From: Dreissena polymorpha
Lineage: Eukaryota > Mollusca > Bivalvia > Myida > Dreissenidae
Reading direction: 5' to 3'
Assembly: GCF_020536995.1 (NCBI RefSeq)
Contig: NC_068355.1
Coordinates: 69,017,307 to 69,081,306, forward strand
DNA length: 64,000 bases
Part shown: piece by piece, positions 49,873 through 60,212 of the stretch
Numbering within the stretch: the first letter of the stretch is position 1
How the letters are laid out: each line of letters begins with the position of its first letter
The notes under the pieces: generated by a model
What the model was told of the DNA's origin: nothing
What the model saw: the letters and a program-made list of their open reading frames with translations, nothing else
The model's database searches: none
Made by a program: the position numbers and the translations under genes

Positions 49873-51005
49873 GAGGTTCTCCGCACAGTTTTGGCAACAG
49901 TTGCTAACAACAAACATCACTGTTCGATCGATTAAAAAACCCTTCCAAAAAGTAAGAAACAAACAGTAATACTTCATAAAACGTTTTCATTTCACGAATT
50001 AGAAGTAATTATCAGAATTTGTTTGTTACATTAACTACTAACTACTTGTATTTAAGTAAAACGAGCGTTTTTAGTATTTCATAAAATATCAGTACTATTT
50101 ATGATATTGACAACCTTAAAGCAGAGCAACTGTTCACCAAACGTCCATCCTTTTTAAGTCAACTCTAACAGTCTAGAGATATTATTGTATTATATAATGT
50201 TTAATGCTAGTCTGAATAAAGATGCATTATGTTAAACGTTAAACGGTCTCCGTCTTCCTTCTAAGAGTTTGTTGCTGGACTCAAACTCAAACTACAATTG
50301 AGCGCATAGAGATGATCAATTGTATCTTACATGTAAGGTAGCTTACAATATTTTATGTAATGGTTTCTATTATGTTTACAGGACTTTCATTTATTGTAAG
50401 TTTACTACTTCAGCACAATTGAGTCGCGTGCATTTTAAATTAGAAAAAGTAGTTTTCTAATAATGTCATGATGAATGTAAACGTTCGTCTTCGTAAGATA
50501 AGAACATTGAACAAGTGTTATACAAAAAAGTTAATGGAAAACGACCGAGCTATTTTCATTTGTTTGGAGTTAATAGTGGGAAAAACAACATATATGACCC
50601 TAATTAAGATTCGTTGACCTTGGCCTTCTAGTAAATTAAGAATTTGGATTAAGGGACACAAATCATCGTTTCAAGAAAACGTAGTGTCTGATATTTGTTT
50701 CGTAAATTATCATACAAATATTGCTGTCGATGAATTATTTTGATAATGTTGAACATTAAGTTATTGGTTTTATTGAGTATTACAAATTTTTGGTATATAT
50801 CATACAATATGTTTTTTTCAACTTTTTAATTGAGTTGATCACTTATACACTAGAAAAACTACATCTCATTTATTATAGAATGTGTTCATGTTCTGTAATG
50901 ATTTAATGATTTGGGCCTTCGTATATGCGTCGAAAACTAAATTAAATATAACAAATAACATTATCTAGCAAAAAAACGTCATGTTATAATGTCATTGCGA
51001 TACGA
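49873..51005. other. Inside of the long-TIR element, no gene recognised
   Basis: AT-rich sequence with AATAAA at about 50215 and no coding signal. Confidence 0.4.
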
Positions 51006-51528
51006 CTGTTAATTAATATATCCTGCATTGGGGCCACCTCCTACCATTAGCGCCATCTCCTTAGCATTGAACCCATCTCTGTTTGAAAAATGCAAAAAAT
51101 TTCTACTACGTCGGCAAGAAGCCAATATTTTTGTTTATGCAACATCTAATGTATGTAATACGCAATGGTTTGATGCCGTTAACGACTTAATTGGGTGGAA
51201 TTTTTCTCGTCACACAGTTTAAACTCATCGAAATGCTTTTTAAAACTCCACCATTCCACGACTTATAAAGGTTTTTACGTTTTGCAATGGGTTGAGAATG
51301 GGTGTTTCTGTACATTTTTGGATGAATTAATCTTCGCTCAATCGTACTACATCACCTGATTTTAAAAATAATGCGAAATATGTTGAAAAACCTTATAAAA
51401 CCTAACAACCCTGTAATATTATCAACAACATTTCAAAACATCCGGGCCTGAGCGCCACCTCGGAAGCTGCATAGGCTCATTTATTAATGCATCTCAAAAA
51501 AGAGGAGGCGCGCGTGATTAACGGCCGT
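51006..51528. repeat. Right arm of the long-TIR element
   Basis: Mirror of 47741-48262. The plus-strand open frame in it (51028-51222) is accidental. Confidence 0.8.
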
Positions 51529-51534
51529 GAAGTA

Positions 51535-52986
51535 TGACATTTTGTATGTTATTTATGTTACACATATCGTATGGAAAGACGTTGCGTAATAAAAATAATT
51601 ATAATACTCAAAGACCTATAAAATATACAGGTCTTTGTATTGTATAGGTCTTTGTAATACTGAATACAGAAGAAATTTAAATAATTGATCAAATATATAT
51701 ATTTGTTTGCTTTTTTAATATTGTGAGTGTTTGCTCAGTATCATTGAAAAATAAGAAAACGCATGAACAATAGCTATATGTTATTTAAATGAGTTAAATG
51801 ATTTTTTCTCATGTAAGTTTTTTTACATTTTGGATTGGAATAAGTTGTGTCGCAATTCGTTATTAAACAGGCAATTTGATGATTAAGTGATTCAATGGTT
51901 ACAATAGTTTAAGTATCTCCTAAAATGTTATAGCAAATCTCTCTGTTATTTTCATAAGACGCAATTTTAAATATGTATATAGTCTCAGCTAAACGAGTTA
52001 TGCGGCCCATTGTTATTTCGATGTCGACAATCGCCCACCGATGGAATGTTTCCCGACTTCGAGGCATTTCCGTTGGTTCCTAGTTTTGTTCGCAGTGCAT
52101 GGCGGTACATGCAAGGGATTTTTGGGTAAGTTATCCCAGTGTTCCTTGTAAAAGATGACAACTTGACAACAAAATTCTGCACCGAGATGGTTTATACAGC
52201 ATATTTAAAACAAACATGATTTCACATGAATAAAGCGAATTATATGTTAGAAAATATCTAACACACTGTATGAAGTGAGTTATTCAAGATGGCTACCGCG
52301 AGGTAAAAAGAACGACATTTATCAAATTAACGTTAACGTTTTAGTTCGATAATTCTTGACTTAAGTATTTCTACTTTCGGTTTCAATATAAATTAAATTT
52401 TATAAAAAAGCCTGTATCATTCTGATTAATTTTAGAGTAACTATTTAATGCCAACAAATGTATGGTAGTGTACAGAAGATGCAGTAAAAGCACAAGGGGC
52501 AGAACGTAGTCTCATTTATAAGACGCGCAAAGAATTTAGAGATACTTTTTATATGGGCTAAATTCTTTGGAACGTCTCGTCGTTGAAGGACCTTTTTTGT
52601 GGTGGAAACCAGAAAGTTTAAATTTTCATCAATTTGCGTAAAATTGCAAAATAACATTACCAACTCATTCAGTTTTAATTCAGAAGTTCATTTTTACATC
52701 AAATATCGTCGATTCGAAGTTAGAAAGGCATAAATTCTTCAGTTAAACTTCTGCTTAAATCGCAAAACAATCACTGACCTGTAGCCATGTCATGAAACTG
52801 ATTTAAATATGAACCAATCAGAAGAAGGCATTACGGTGTAACGTGTACGCGTAATTTTATTTAACATGAGCTTTTAACACCGACTTTTACCTAACTAGAT
52901 CTAGTATGCTAATCTTTGTCGATTTAATAAGCATATGTTCAAAACAGATATGGTGCAGTTTCTATTCACTGTTCTAAGTTTCAGGA
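51535..52986. other. Intergenic, no firm gene
   Basis: AT-rich. A possible start, AAG ATG GCT ACC GCG AG followed by GTAAAA, lies at 52289-52302 but has no downstream exon that I can find. Two near-repeats of GACCTATA around 51610-51650 form a small hairpin. Confidence 0.3.
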
Positions 52987-53373
52987 CAGGGTTTTTTTTG
53001 GCCCGATTTTATAGCCGAAATTCGGCTATGTTCCCAATCCCAAAAAGTATACTTTTTTCCCAAAATGTGGCCAAAAATTCCCAATTTCCAAAAAAAAAAA
53101 AAATTTTTTTTTTTTTTTTAGAAAGAAGTGTCTAATGCGTACTTTATCTCAATTTTAATTCAATTACATCTAACAAAGTTTTTTATGATTTTGTTCTTTT
53201 AATTTGAATGATTATTAAGAGTTATATCAAATTTAGTATTTCCCTAATCAGTGGACTTTTCGTGTGGAAAAAAAGGCCAATGAATTTATTTTCCCAATTT
53301 CATGAAAATGCCAATGAAATTCCCAATTCCAAAGCCATGGGCTATCTTCCCAAAAAGTCGAAAAAAAAACCTG
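52987..53373. mobile_element. CAGGGTTTTTTT TIR element, uninterrupted copy
   Basis: 387 bp from CAGGGTTTTTTTTGGCCCG to CGAAAAAAAAACCTG with CAGGA on both sides (52982-52986 and 53374-53378). GCCGAAATTCGGC lies near the left end. An A-run/T-run pair at 53087-53120 is in the middle. It matches both halves of the split copy at 43615-47216. Confidence 0.88.
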
Positions 53374-53470
53374 CAGGAAGTGTTTATGCATGTCTTTTTC
53401 GCACCTCTGTCTGTGTTGTTTTATGTACTTACATTCTACGTTATAAAGGACGGTATTGACCTTATCGCGA

Positions 53471-53478
53471 TGACGTCA
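53471..53478. promoter_or_regulatory. CRE-type site TGACGTCA
   Basis: A perfect palindromic TGACGTCA lies 150 bp upstream of the YqaJ/SWIM-type start codon. The mirrored arm at the right end lacks it. Functional use is inferred from position only. Confidence 0.3.
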
Positions 53479-53628
53479 CAAAAGGGGCAGTCCCTTAGCG
53501 ACGGTGAAAACAATGCCCTAGATACGGTCGATTTACTACGCTGATTGGGCACCTCTGCTGATATTTCGTCAATTGCATTCCTATTGGGAAGTCGATAGGT
53601 AATTAAATGTCCTTTATTTGGTGTTTAA

Positions 53629-53816
53629 ATGTCTTTTGACTATTATGAAGGGTTAGATTGCACTTCGAAAGCCCGATATGATCAGAAAATAAAACTAATT
53701 GGACTTAATGAATGTCCGTACAAATTGCAAGCTGGATGTTGGAAAAATGACCCGACCAAGTGGGCGACGATCGAGTACGGCGACATTCATGATTAACTTT
53801 CTCACTGAGACACCGG
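53629..53816 (+). pseudogene. First exon of a YqaJ/SWIM-type protein, broken
   Basis: From ATG the frame reads MSFDYYEGLDCTSKARYDQK, IKLIGLNECPYKLQAGCWKN and DPTKWATIEYGDIHD. This is the start I recall for the large bivalve family that later carries a SWIM zinc finger and a YqaJ-like nuclease domain. The known pattern continues as Y-L/F-(2)-ETPG. Here a stop falls at that point, but one base out of frame the sequence gives FLTETPG followed by donor GTAAAT. A single-base insertion therefore seems to have broken it. No later exon is seen within the element. Recognition rests on memory of the family. Confidence 0.55.
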
Positions 53817-54375
53817 GTAAATTCGTTTATTCTGTAATAATGGGAGTATCCTTGTAGATGTTGATGTAATGAGTATTGTCGTTCTTTTCAGGGTTCATTT
53901 ATCTTCGAACATTATAATTATATTTCTACTATGTCAATTTATCATGCTAATGTGAAGCTGTAAAATACGTAGGGACATCTGGTACATGACTTACTGAAAG
54001 CCTTAGTTGTGTTCATTGTAATGAGTACGAGTGACAAATAATAAAATTAACACACATATATCTGTATAAATATTTGTTTTTCAAACATTATTTACCCCCG
54101 TTGCTGTCAAACGTAATTTCTTTTTTATGATGTCGATCGTTTATTGTCGTAACATTAAATCTTAATACGGAATGACGTCTTTTTAATTAACTGATACACG
54201 CTAAATACATTACTTTTTTTTACGTAAATTTTATAATTATAAAATACTTTAATAAATTAATCGGGCTTGTATCTTTACGGTGTAAATTTCAAATTGGACA
54301 TGATTTTATATTTGACCATATGTCACATATCTAATTTAAGCAACTGTTAAGTACATCGGCGTTAATTATTCATCC

Positions 54376-54905
54376 AAATGACTGCTTAATACTACCAGAA
54401 AGTGGAGACATGGTGGCATCTATCGTGTTAAATGACACTGTCTGGACCACCCAGTGTGGTTTATGACACCTTCTTGTCAGTTAAGTTTGGACAATATTTG
54501 ATCAAAACGAGATAATCGGATTATGCAAAACAAAGGGGCAATTAAACACCAGAATACAAAAGCTTACACGATTTTAAGACTGATGCAAACAATCAAATGA
54601 AAAATATTGCATTTAATTTAATTAAATGTTTATTTAAGGTGTCAACGTGTTTTATAAAGCAACTGTATATTCAATTATTTTGGCATTAAAAATTTGGCTT
54701 AAATGACTGCTCAGTATCATAAGAGATGACATAGAGGTATCATAAATTGTGTTTAATGACCACATGTGGTTTATGCAGAGCCCCAAGTATAGGTCCCCAG
54801 CTAGCTTTATGACACCGTGTTTTCTTTGTCTGGACAGTATCCGATCATAACGAGATAATCGGTTTGTGATGAAGAAAGGGGCATTCAAATGCCTAACATG
54901 CGGAA
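54376..54905 (+). repeat. Worn two-copy tandem repeat, period about 340 bp
   Basis: AAATGACTGCT, GACAT(G/A)GWGGYATC, GTGGTTTATG and AACGAGATAATCGG recur in order at 54376-54590 and 54700-54905. Both copies contain AAAGGGGCA. No coding meaning. Confidence 0.7.
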
Positions 54906-55297
54906 ACAAAGTGTTGAAATTGGTGTGAATTAAATAAAAACAATAACATTTATCCTGAGAATTTATTTAATACGTAACAAGGTAATAAGGTAACAAATAT
55001 AGAGGTTCAAATCAGCTATACTATATGTTGCATATATTTAAAATTTATTAGTTGTTTGTTTTCATCCTTATTTGTGTTCGTTCATTAAATTAAATTTATT
55101 ATGGAAGAATTTCTATTTCTGGGTATTTTTATTCTAAAAAATGCTCGCGAAGATGTGCTTTAACTTGAGAAAATTGCGAGCAGTGTTAAATATTTCAATG
55201 CAAATAAAATGGCGACAGCGCTTTTGTTTTCACCGTCGTCAAGGGGCATGTAACTCTAACTGACGCAAGTGCCCGGATGTTGCGATAAGGTCAATAC

Positions 55298-55916
55298 TGT
55301 ACGATCTGTATCAATATTATTTATGTACAGTATAAAAATAAAAGATGTACTTTATTTCAGAACTTTTTAATTGTCAATTTAGAAAAAAAACAATGCTAAA
55401 TTAATCCAGAAAAGTATAACATTGGTTTACTATGTAACGCGCTGCACCACAACAGACGAACGCAAACTGTATTTTACGCTGTTTATTCTTCCACTTTAAA
55501 CCAGATGCTTTACATTGAGGTCGTGTTATCGATTTATATCTACACAGCGAGCGAATCGAGAGATATTGAAAAATTGAATAGTGGTTGGATTTAAATTGCT
55601 CAGGCGTGCAAAATTCAAAGTGTCATTACATAATTTTTACGGAACATTATCGAGAAATGAATTATCTACACAGGTATGTAAATATTATTGCAATCCGTTG
55701 TTATTAAGTGTCTTATATCGGGGCTTGAATGTTGCGCACAAAATCCTTGCGCAACAATATAGACAAAGAATAAAAAATTCCCACCACATAATTGGTCTTT
55801 CACCCTTTGTACGCTCCAAATATTACCCATATAAAAAGTAGCTTAATATTTAAGAGCGTCAAAAATTTGGGCTAGGGCAGAACGGTGTGGTAATGGTATA
55901 AAGTTGTGTGTAATTT
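55298..55916. other. Intergenic, nothing recognised
   Basis: AT-rich sequence; the open frame at 55581-55841 has no family features. Confidence 0.4.
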
Positions 55917-56720
55917 TAATATTCAATAGCTAAAGAAACTTCAGCATACAGTTTATATGGTATTGACATACCTGTACGCTGAAGCCAACCCCGTATCGAA
56001 AGTCAACCAGAGTCGTAACATATTTATGTCACCCTATAAATCAAAGAAAGCTCATTTTCTTGAATACATTTCTACGTACATTGGTGAATGAATATAAATT
56101 ACTGCATCAGGGAATATTTTAAGGTTCAAATGTTTCAAATGCATCTTACAATAGATGAAAATAACTCTCATCAGTCTGAAATTCACAATTTTGACGCCAT
56201 TGTCGCTTTGTCATGTGGCGAGTTTTCATTTTGATACTTTCGGATCGACCTTGACATTTTTTGCTGAAATTGTAAATATTACTTTTGTTTTCTGAAATCT
56301 ATTATTTGTGATTAACAACTCAAGTCTGGTGGATTATAAGACTGATTTCAGTGTGAATCAGGTAGTTTTAAATAATATTTACCTTGAGTTTGTATTTACA
56401 CTACAATTTGTTTAAAAAACACGCCAGAATAATCTTAAATACTGGGAAATGTTTTTCTGAATTTGAAAACACTTGAGCACATGGTATGTTACTAATAATA
56501 GAAATAACGTCATATGACCGTGAAATCTCGGGAGATTCGCATTTCAAGAAAGTCTGTCACATCGCTGTTTTTCTCGATATGTAAGAGCAGAATAGATAAA
56601 TTTTAAATGTTTAAGATAGTATTTTGTGAAAGAGTATATCAGTTAAATGTGAAAAATGTCATAAAAGCGACATTATGAAGTTATGGTAGCCAGTGTATTC
56701 TGCTGGTAGCCAGAACTAAA
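55917..56720. repeat. Dispersed repeat, split copy
   Basis: TTCAATAGCTAAAGAAACTT and GTATTGACATACCTGTACG at the left and AAAAGCGACATTATGAAGTT then ATGGTAGCCAG at the right match the compact copy at 40875-41000. The 670 bp between them is either an insertion here or a deletion there. Confidence 0.6.
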
Positions 56721-56927
56721 TATTCAATTGTCTCAAAAATCTTGAAGGAACTTTTTACACATAATGATTAATGGTATGAGGCTAGTGTTTGTTAGTTATA
56801 AATAAAGATTTAATAACATATGCGACATATAGATATAGGATAAACGTACCCCTATCAGCGTTTTTCTTCTAAATATAGTTGACTCCATAAAATGGCACCA
56901 TTCCTAATTAGTCCATGTATATAACAA

Positions 56928-57039
56928 AACTGAGATTGTGTTTCTGAAGGGGTGCATATGGACTCCCAGAGCCTTTATAATTTTTGCTATGACGGCTCTT
57001 GGAGTCCATACGCACCCCTTCATAAACACAATCGCAGTT
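56928..57039. repeat. 112-nt hairpin with 46-bp arms
   Basis: The arms (56928-56973 and 56994-57039) are mirror images apart from four mismatches. The left arm includes GATTGTGTTT, TGAAGGGGTGC, TATGGACTCC and AGAGCC. The loop is 20 nt and AT-rich. It may be a miRNA-like precursor or a tiny fold-back element. Confidence 0.9.
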
Positions 57040-59020
57040 CAGCTCAGAGATTCCCGGCTCATCTCTTAACAAACATCATTCGTTATCAATTAAGGAAAGT
57101 GATGAATAAACTTTATAAACACATTGAATATACCACCATGGCAGCCTATGTACATTATGCTTTGCATGCAACCTAAAAAACTGTAATGCGACCTAACCGA
57201 TAAAGACACTTAAAGTCGGCATCATTACAACAGTTTCCAATATGGTGGATAGAGCGTACGAAAGAATAACAAAGTGAAATTAGAAGCAATTATTTCTTGA
57301 TTTAATGGTACCATTTGCATTAGATTTTGTTATATGCGTCATTTGTAATTATCACCATTCAGGGCTTTCCACAGGCCATTTAACGATTCCTCGCCGGGGC
57401 GCTTGAATTTCTAAATCAGAGTGCCCGGGGCGCTTGAAATTTTCAGATCAGTGTATTTTTCAGTAAAAGAAAGTGGTGATTGTAAGAAAATCAATGTTTC
57501 TCTATCAGTGTATCAATATTCCCTGTTTAAAAAGAGCACTCGGTACCTACTTTCACATGTAATTGCCATAAACACCACATGGGGTGATGAATAATCAACT
57601 GATAAGAGAATAGCATGACGCGCGTATCCATTATTCTAGCCACATTACACAGTCATTTAAATGCCTAAAAGGATGTAGCAGGTAACTTTCCAGTCATCAT
57701 ATTGTGAAGTTCATCGTCCAATCGGTTACGCGAATGCTTATGAGGGCGGGTTTAACTATCGACCATTATTTTTGATTGACATCGGGCACGAAGTAAGAGT
57801 TTATCGCAGCTTGATTAGCAAAAAGTTGTACCATTTGCGTAAACAGGTTACTAGTACAGTACATTAAAGACGGTTTCGGGCATCATAATCACACCATTTA
57901 ACTGTAAACAAGTGTTACCTATGACTCATAATTAATACAAGAAATTAATTGCAAGTGGTAAACAATTAATTACTTATAGCGAATCAGTTGCGCAAATAAC
58001 TCCCGGTTACAATTATGTTTATTTCATCATGTCCATTTTTAGAACCGATTCACCTCTTTTTTCTGACATTTATTCGACACGTAATGCGCTGTAACAAATT
58101 TGAATTAATTACGCACACTTGTAAATATTTGGTCCGATAATTGATACTAAGAAGACTGATGATGGCAACCTGCTGTAATCCTCGTGGACAACGTGAATTT
58201 CATGCATAATTCCGTCAAAACATTTATTCGACTTGTAAAGTGTTTAAGCAAATTATCGTTGAATTCATAACGCAACTATTAATATTTGTTGAAATCTCAA
58301 ATGGGAATAATTAAATTTGTAATCCGAAACCCATTCCCTTAAGTCGATGTTAACGCGTTTTTAACCTGAAACACACTTCGAAGTGTAAATGTTACCACAA
58401 CGTTAAAATATTCTTACTTCAAATTAGCAGTGCAAATTTATTTTGTGTCAAATCCTTTTCTCAATTAAAAAGAGCGTGAAAATTATGCAGCATGTACAAC
58501 GTCACGTCATTTGCATAGAAAGCATGCGTGTATTGAGCGTTTTAACAAGCACACAACACGTCAGGGGATTGACACATGTTCAGAGGCAATATTTCATCAA
58601 ATCTATAAATAGTCACTTAAAATTTTTGTGAAACTTTAGAAAAATGGCAAGGTGTGTGTTAAAGAAATAATTGAGAGCTTTTATCGTAAATATTTACCAG
58701 AAAGTGATTTATAAAATCGGGATTATCGGGTAATAAATAGAAACTTAAAAAGTAGTAAGTATACAGTAATATAGTTGGGTTAAAACGGATGTATTGGGGA
58801 TTCGTTCGAGTCGGGATTTTACTATCTGTGCGGGAAAGTTTTAGAGTCATAGCGCACCAAATGATGTCTTTTGACGCTGTTTTTCTTTGAGTAATAATGC
58901 ACCACAGAACGTGAATTGACATGTTAAAATCCTGTGGAAAGCACTGCCATTTTGGCAGATACCAGTACTTCATTCAATTGGGAACCAACCCATACCCCTG
59001 TATTATATATATAGCACACA
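57040..59020. other. Intergenic, no gene recognised
   Basis: AT-rich. CGGGGCGCTTGAA occurs twice near 57395-57440. No coding signal on either strand. Confidence 0.4.
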
Positions 59021-59240
59021 GATTCAAACCTTAAATCACTCTAGGAATCACATGTTTAACCTACTTATCCTGAAACTTGCTAAGAATATTCCAAAGAGTG
59101 CATTGTTATGATACCTGAACTAAGTTAAAAACAATTGTAGTTTTGGGGGGCATTTTGATTTTAAAACGTAGTGAACATAACCAGCTCAGAGTTAAGTTCG
59201 TCTGGGTCTCAGGTGAGCGCCTTAGGGCCTGTCACACACT
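59021..59240 (+). repeat. Edge of the 165-bp mollusc unit repeat
   Basis: AATCACTCTAGGAATCACAT, CTGAAACTTGCTAAGAA and the terminal CTCAGGTGAGCGCCTTAGGG are worn versions of the final unit and edge seen at 10790. Confidence 0.65.
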
Positions 59241-59903
59241 TGTCTTTTCAAGCTTTACATGTGTGTGTTACTACGTTTAATAAAATACATGTACACTACT
59301 TCTGAAACATTTATGCAGCACACTGTTTTATTTATACTGGTTAATATGGCCAATGAAGTAACATGAAGTACTGCATTTACTAAATTCTTATTTACTATGT
59401 GTAAACATGTACAATTATGGTAATTATAGGGTCAATAAGAGTAATATTACTTATTTCATCAAACTATTGTTATTAATAAATATGTTTAGGTAGTAGTGGG
59501 GATACATGTTAGGGCTAGTTAACCCTCTGAAAATTTTGTCTATAGTATAGAAAATTATGATTTGCAAAGGATACACTCAACATAATTGTTATATTTTTGC
59601 TACTCGGTCAAAAAGTTGCAACAGAGCGAAAACATTGAGATTCACATTGAAAACATGCATTTACAAGTATCTACAATTTACTTTTCACCTTGAATTACGA
59701 AAAAGATATTATCTTTAGAATAAGCTGCAGCAGCATATACACAGCTTTAGATAATTCTATAATATCATGTCATGACATGCATAATATATAAAAATGTATA
59801 ATTTTGTTTTCAGCAACAGGCTTACTAAAATGGCATTCAAGTATTCTATAACAAATACATAAGTTACCATTGGCTTATTTCTCTTGTATAATATGAGTCA
59901 CAA
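59241..59903. other. Intergenic, nothing recognised
   Basis: AT-rich with no coding or repeat structure. Confidence 0.4.
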
Positions 59904-60146
59904 TCTGAGAAAACTGGTCATAATGCATGTGCGTAAAGTGTCCTCCCAGATTAGCCTGTGCAGTTCACACAGGCTAATCAGGGACCACACTTTCCGCCTA
60001 AATTGGATTTTGCTAAGAAGAGACTTCATTTTCACGAAAAATGTCATAAAAGCGGAAAGTGTCATCCCTGATTAGCCTGTGCGGACTGCACAGGCTAATC
60101 TGGGACGACACTTTACTCACATGCATTTAGCCCAGTTTTCTCAGAA
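59904..60146. repeat. AGGCTAATC fold-back MITE, complete copy 2
   Basis: Ends CTGAGAAAACTGG and CCAGTTTTCTCAG; mirrored inner blocks with GATTAGCCTGTGC, CACAGGCTAATCAGGGAC and CACTTTCCGC. Same family as 12094-12337. It ends 54 bp before the next exon. Confidence 0.92.
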
Positions 60147-60212
60147 CACGACACATATTATTTTCTAACCTCTGTTTACTTTAAGAGCAACCCATTCAGG
60201 CTTCTTTGAGGC

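Larger units (their letters stand above)
47735..51534. mobile_element. Long-TIR element, 3.8 kb, 5-bp target duplication
   Basis: Outer inverted repeats begin ACGGCCGTTAATCACGCGCG (47741) and mirror at 51528. Similarity extends inward about 500 bp to GGAGGTGGCGCT / AGCGCCATCTCC. AAGTA flanks both ends (47735-47739 and 51530-51534). The interior contains a nested element (48297-49154), a core promoter near 49865 and no long open frame. Superfamily unknown; a fold-back type is likely. Confidence 0.8.
53453..55297. mobile_element. Inverted-repeat element around a YqaJ/SWIM-type exon
   Basis: GTATTGACCTTATCGC and GACGGTGAAAACAA at the left are mirrored by TTGTTTTCACCGTCGTC and GCGATAAGGTCAATAC at the right; the spacer between the two matching blocks differs in length. 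The 1.85-kb body holds a decayed first coding exon and a two-copy worn repeat. No target duplication was settled. Confidence 0.55.

Noticed and set aside
52289-52302. Possible first exon MATA(R/S) before GTAAAA
   Set aside because: Too short and no downstream exon in a compatible phase was found.
54652-54909. 85-residue minus-strand frame
   Set aside because: It lies across one copy of a worn tandem repeat and has no counterpart in the other copy.
58443-58973. Open frames of 62 and 104 residues
   Set aside because: AT-rich chance frames with no domain, splice context or repeat in other frames.
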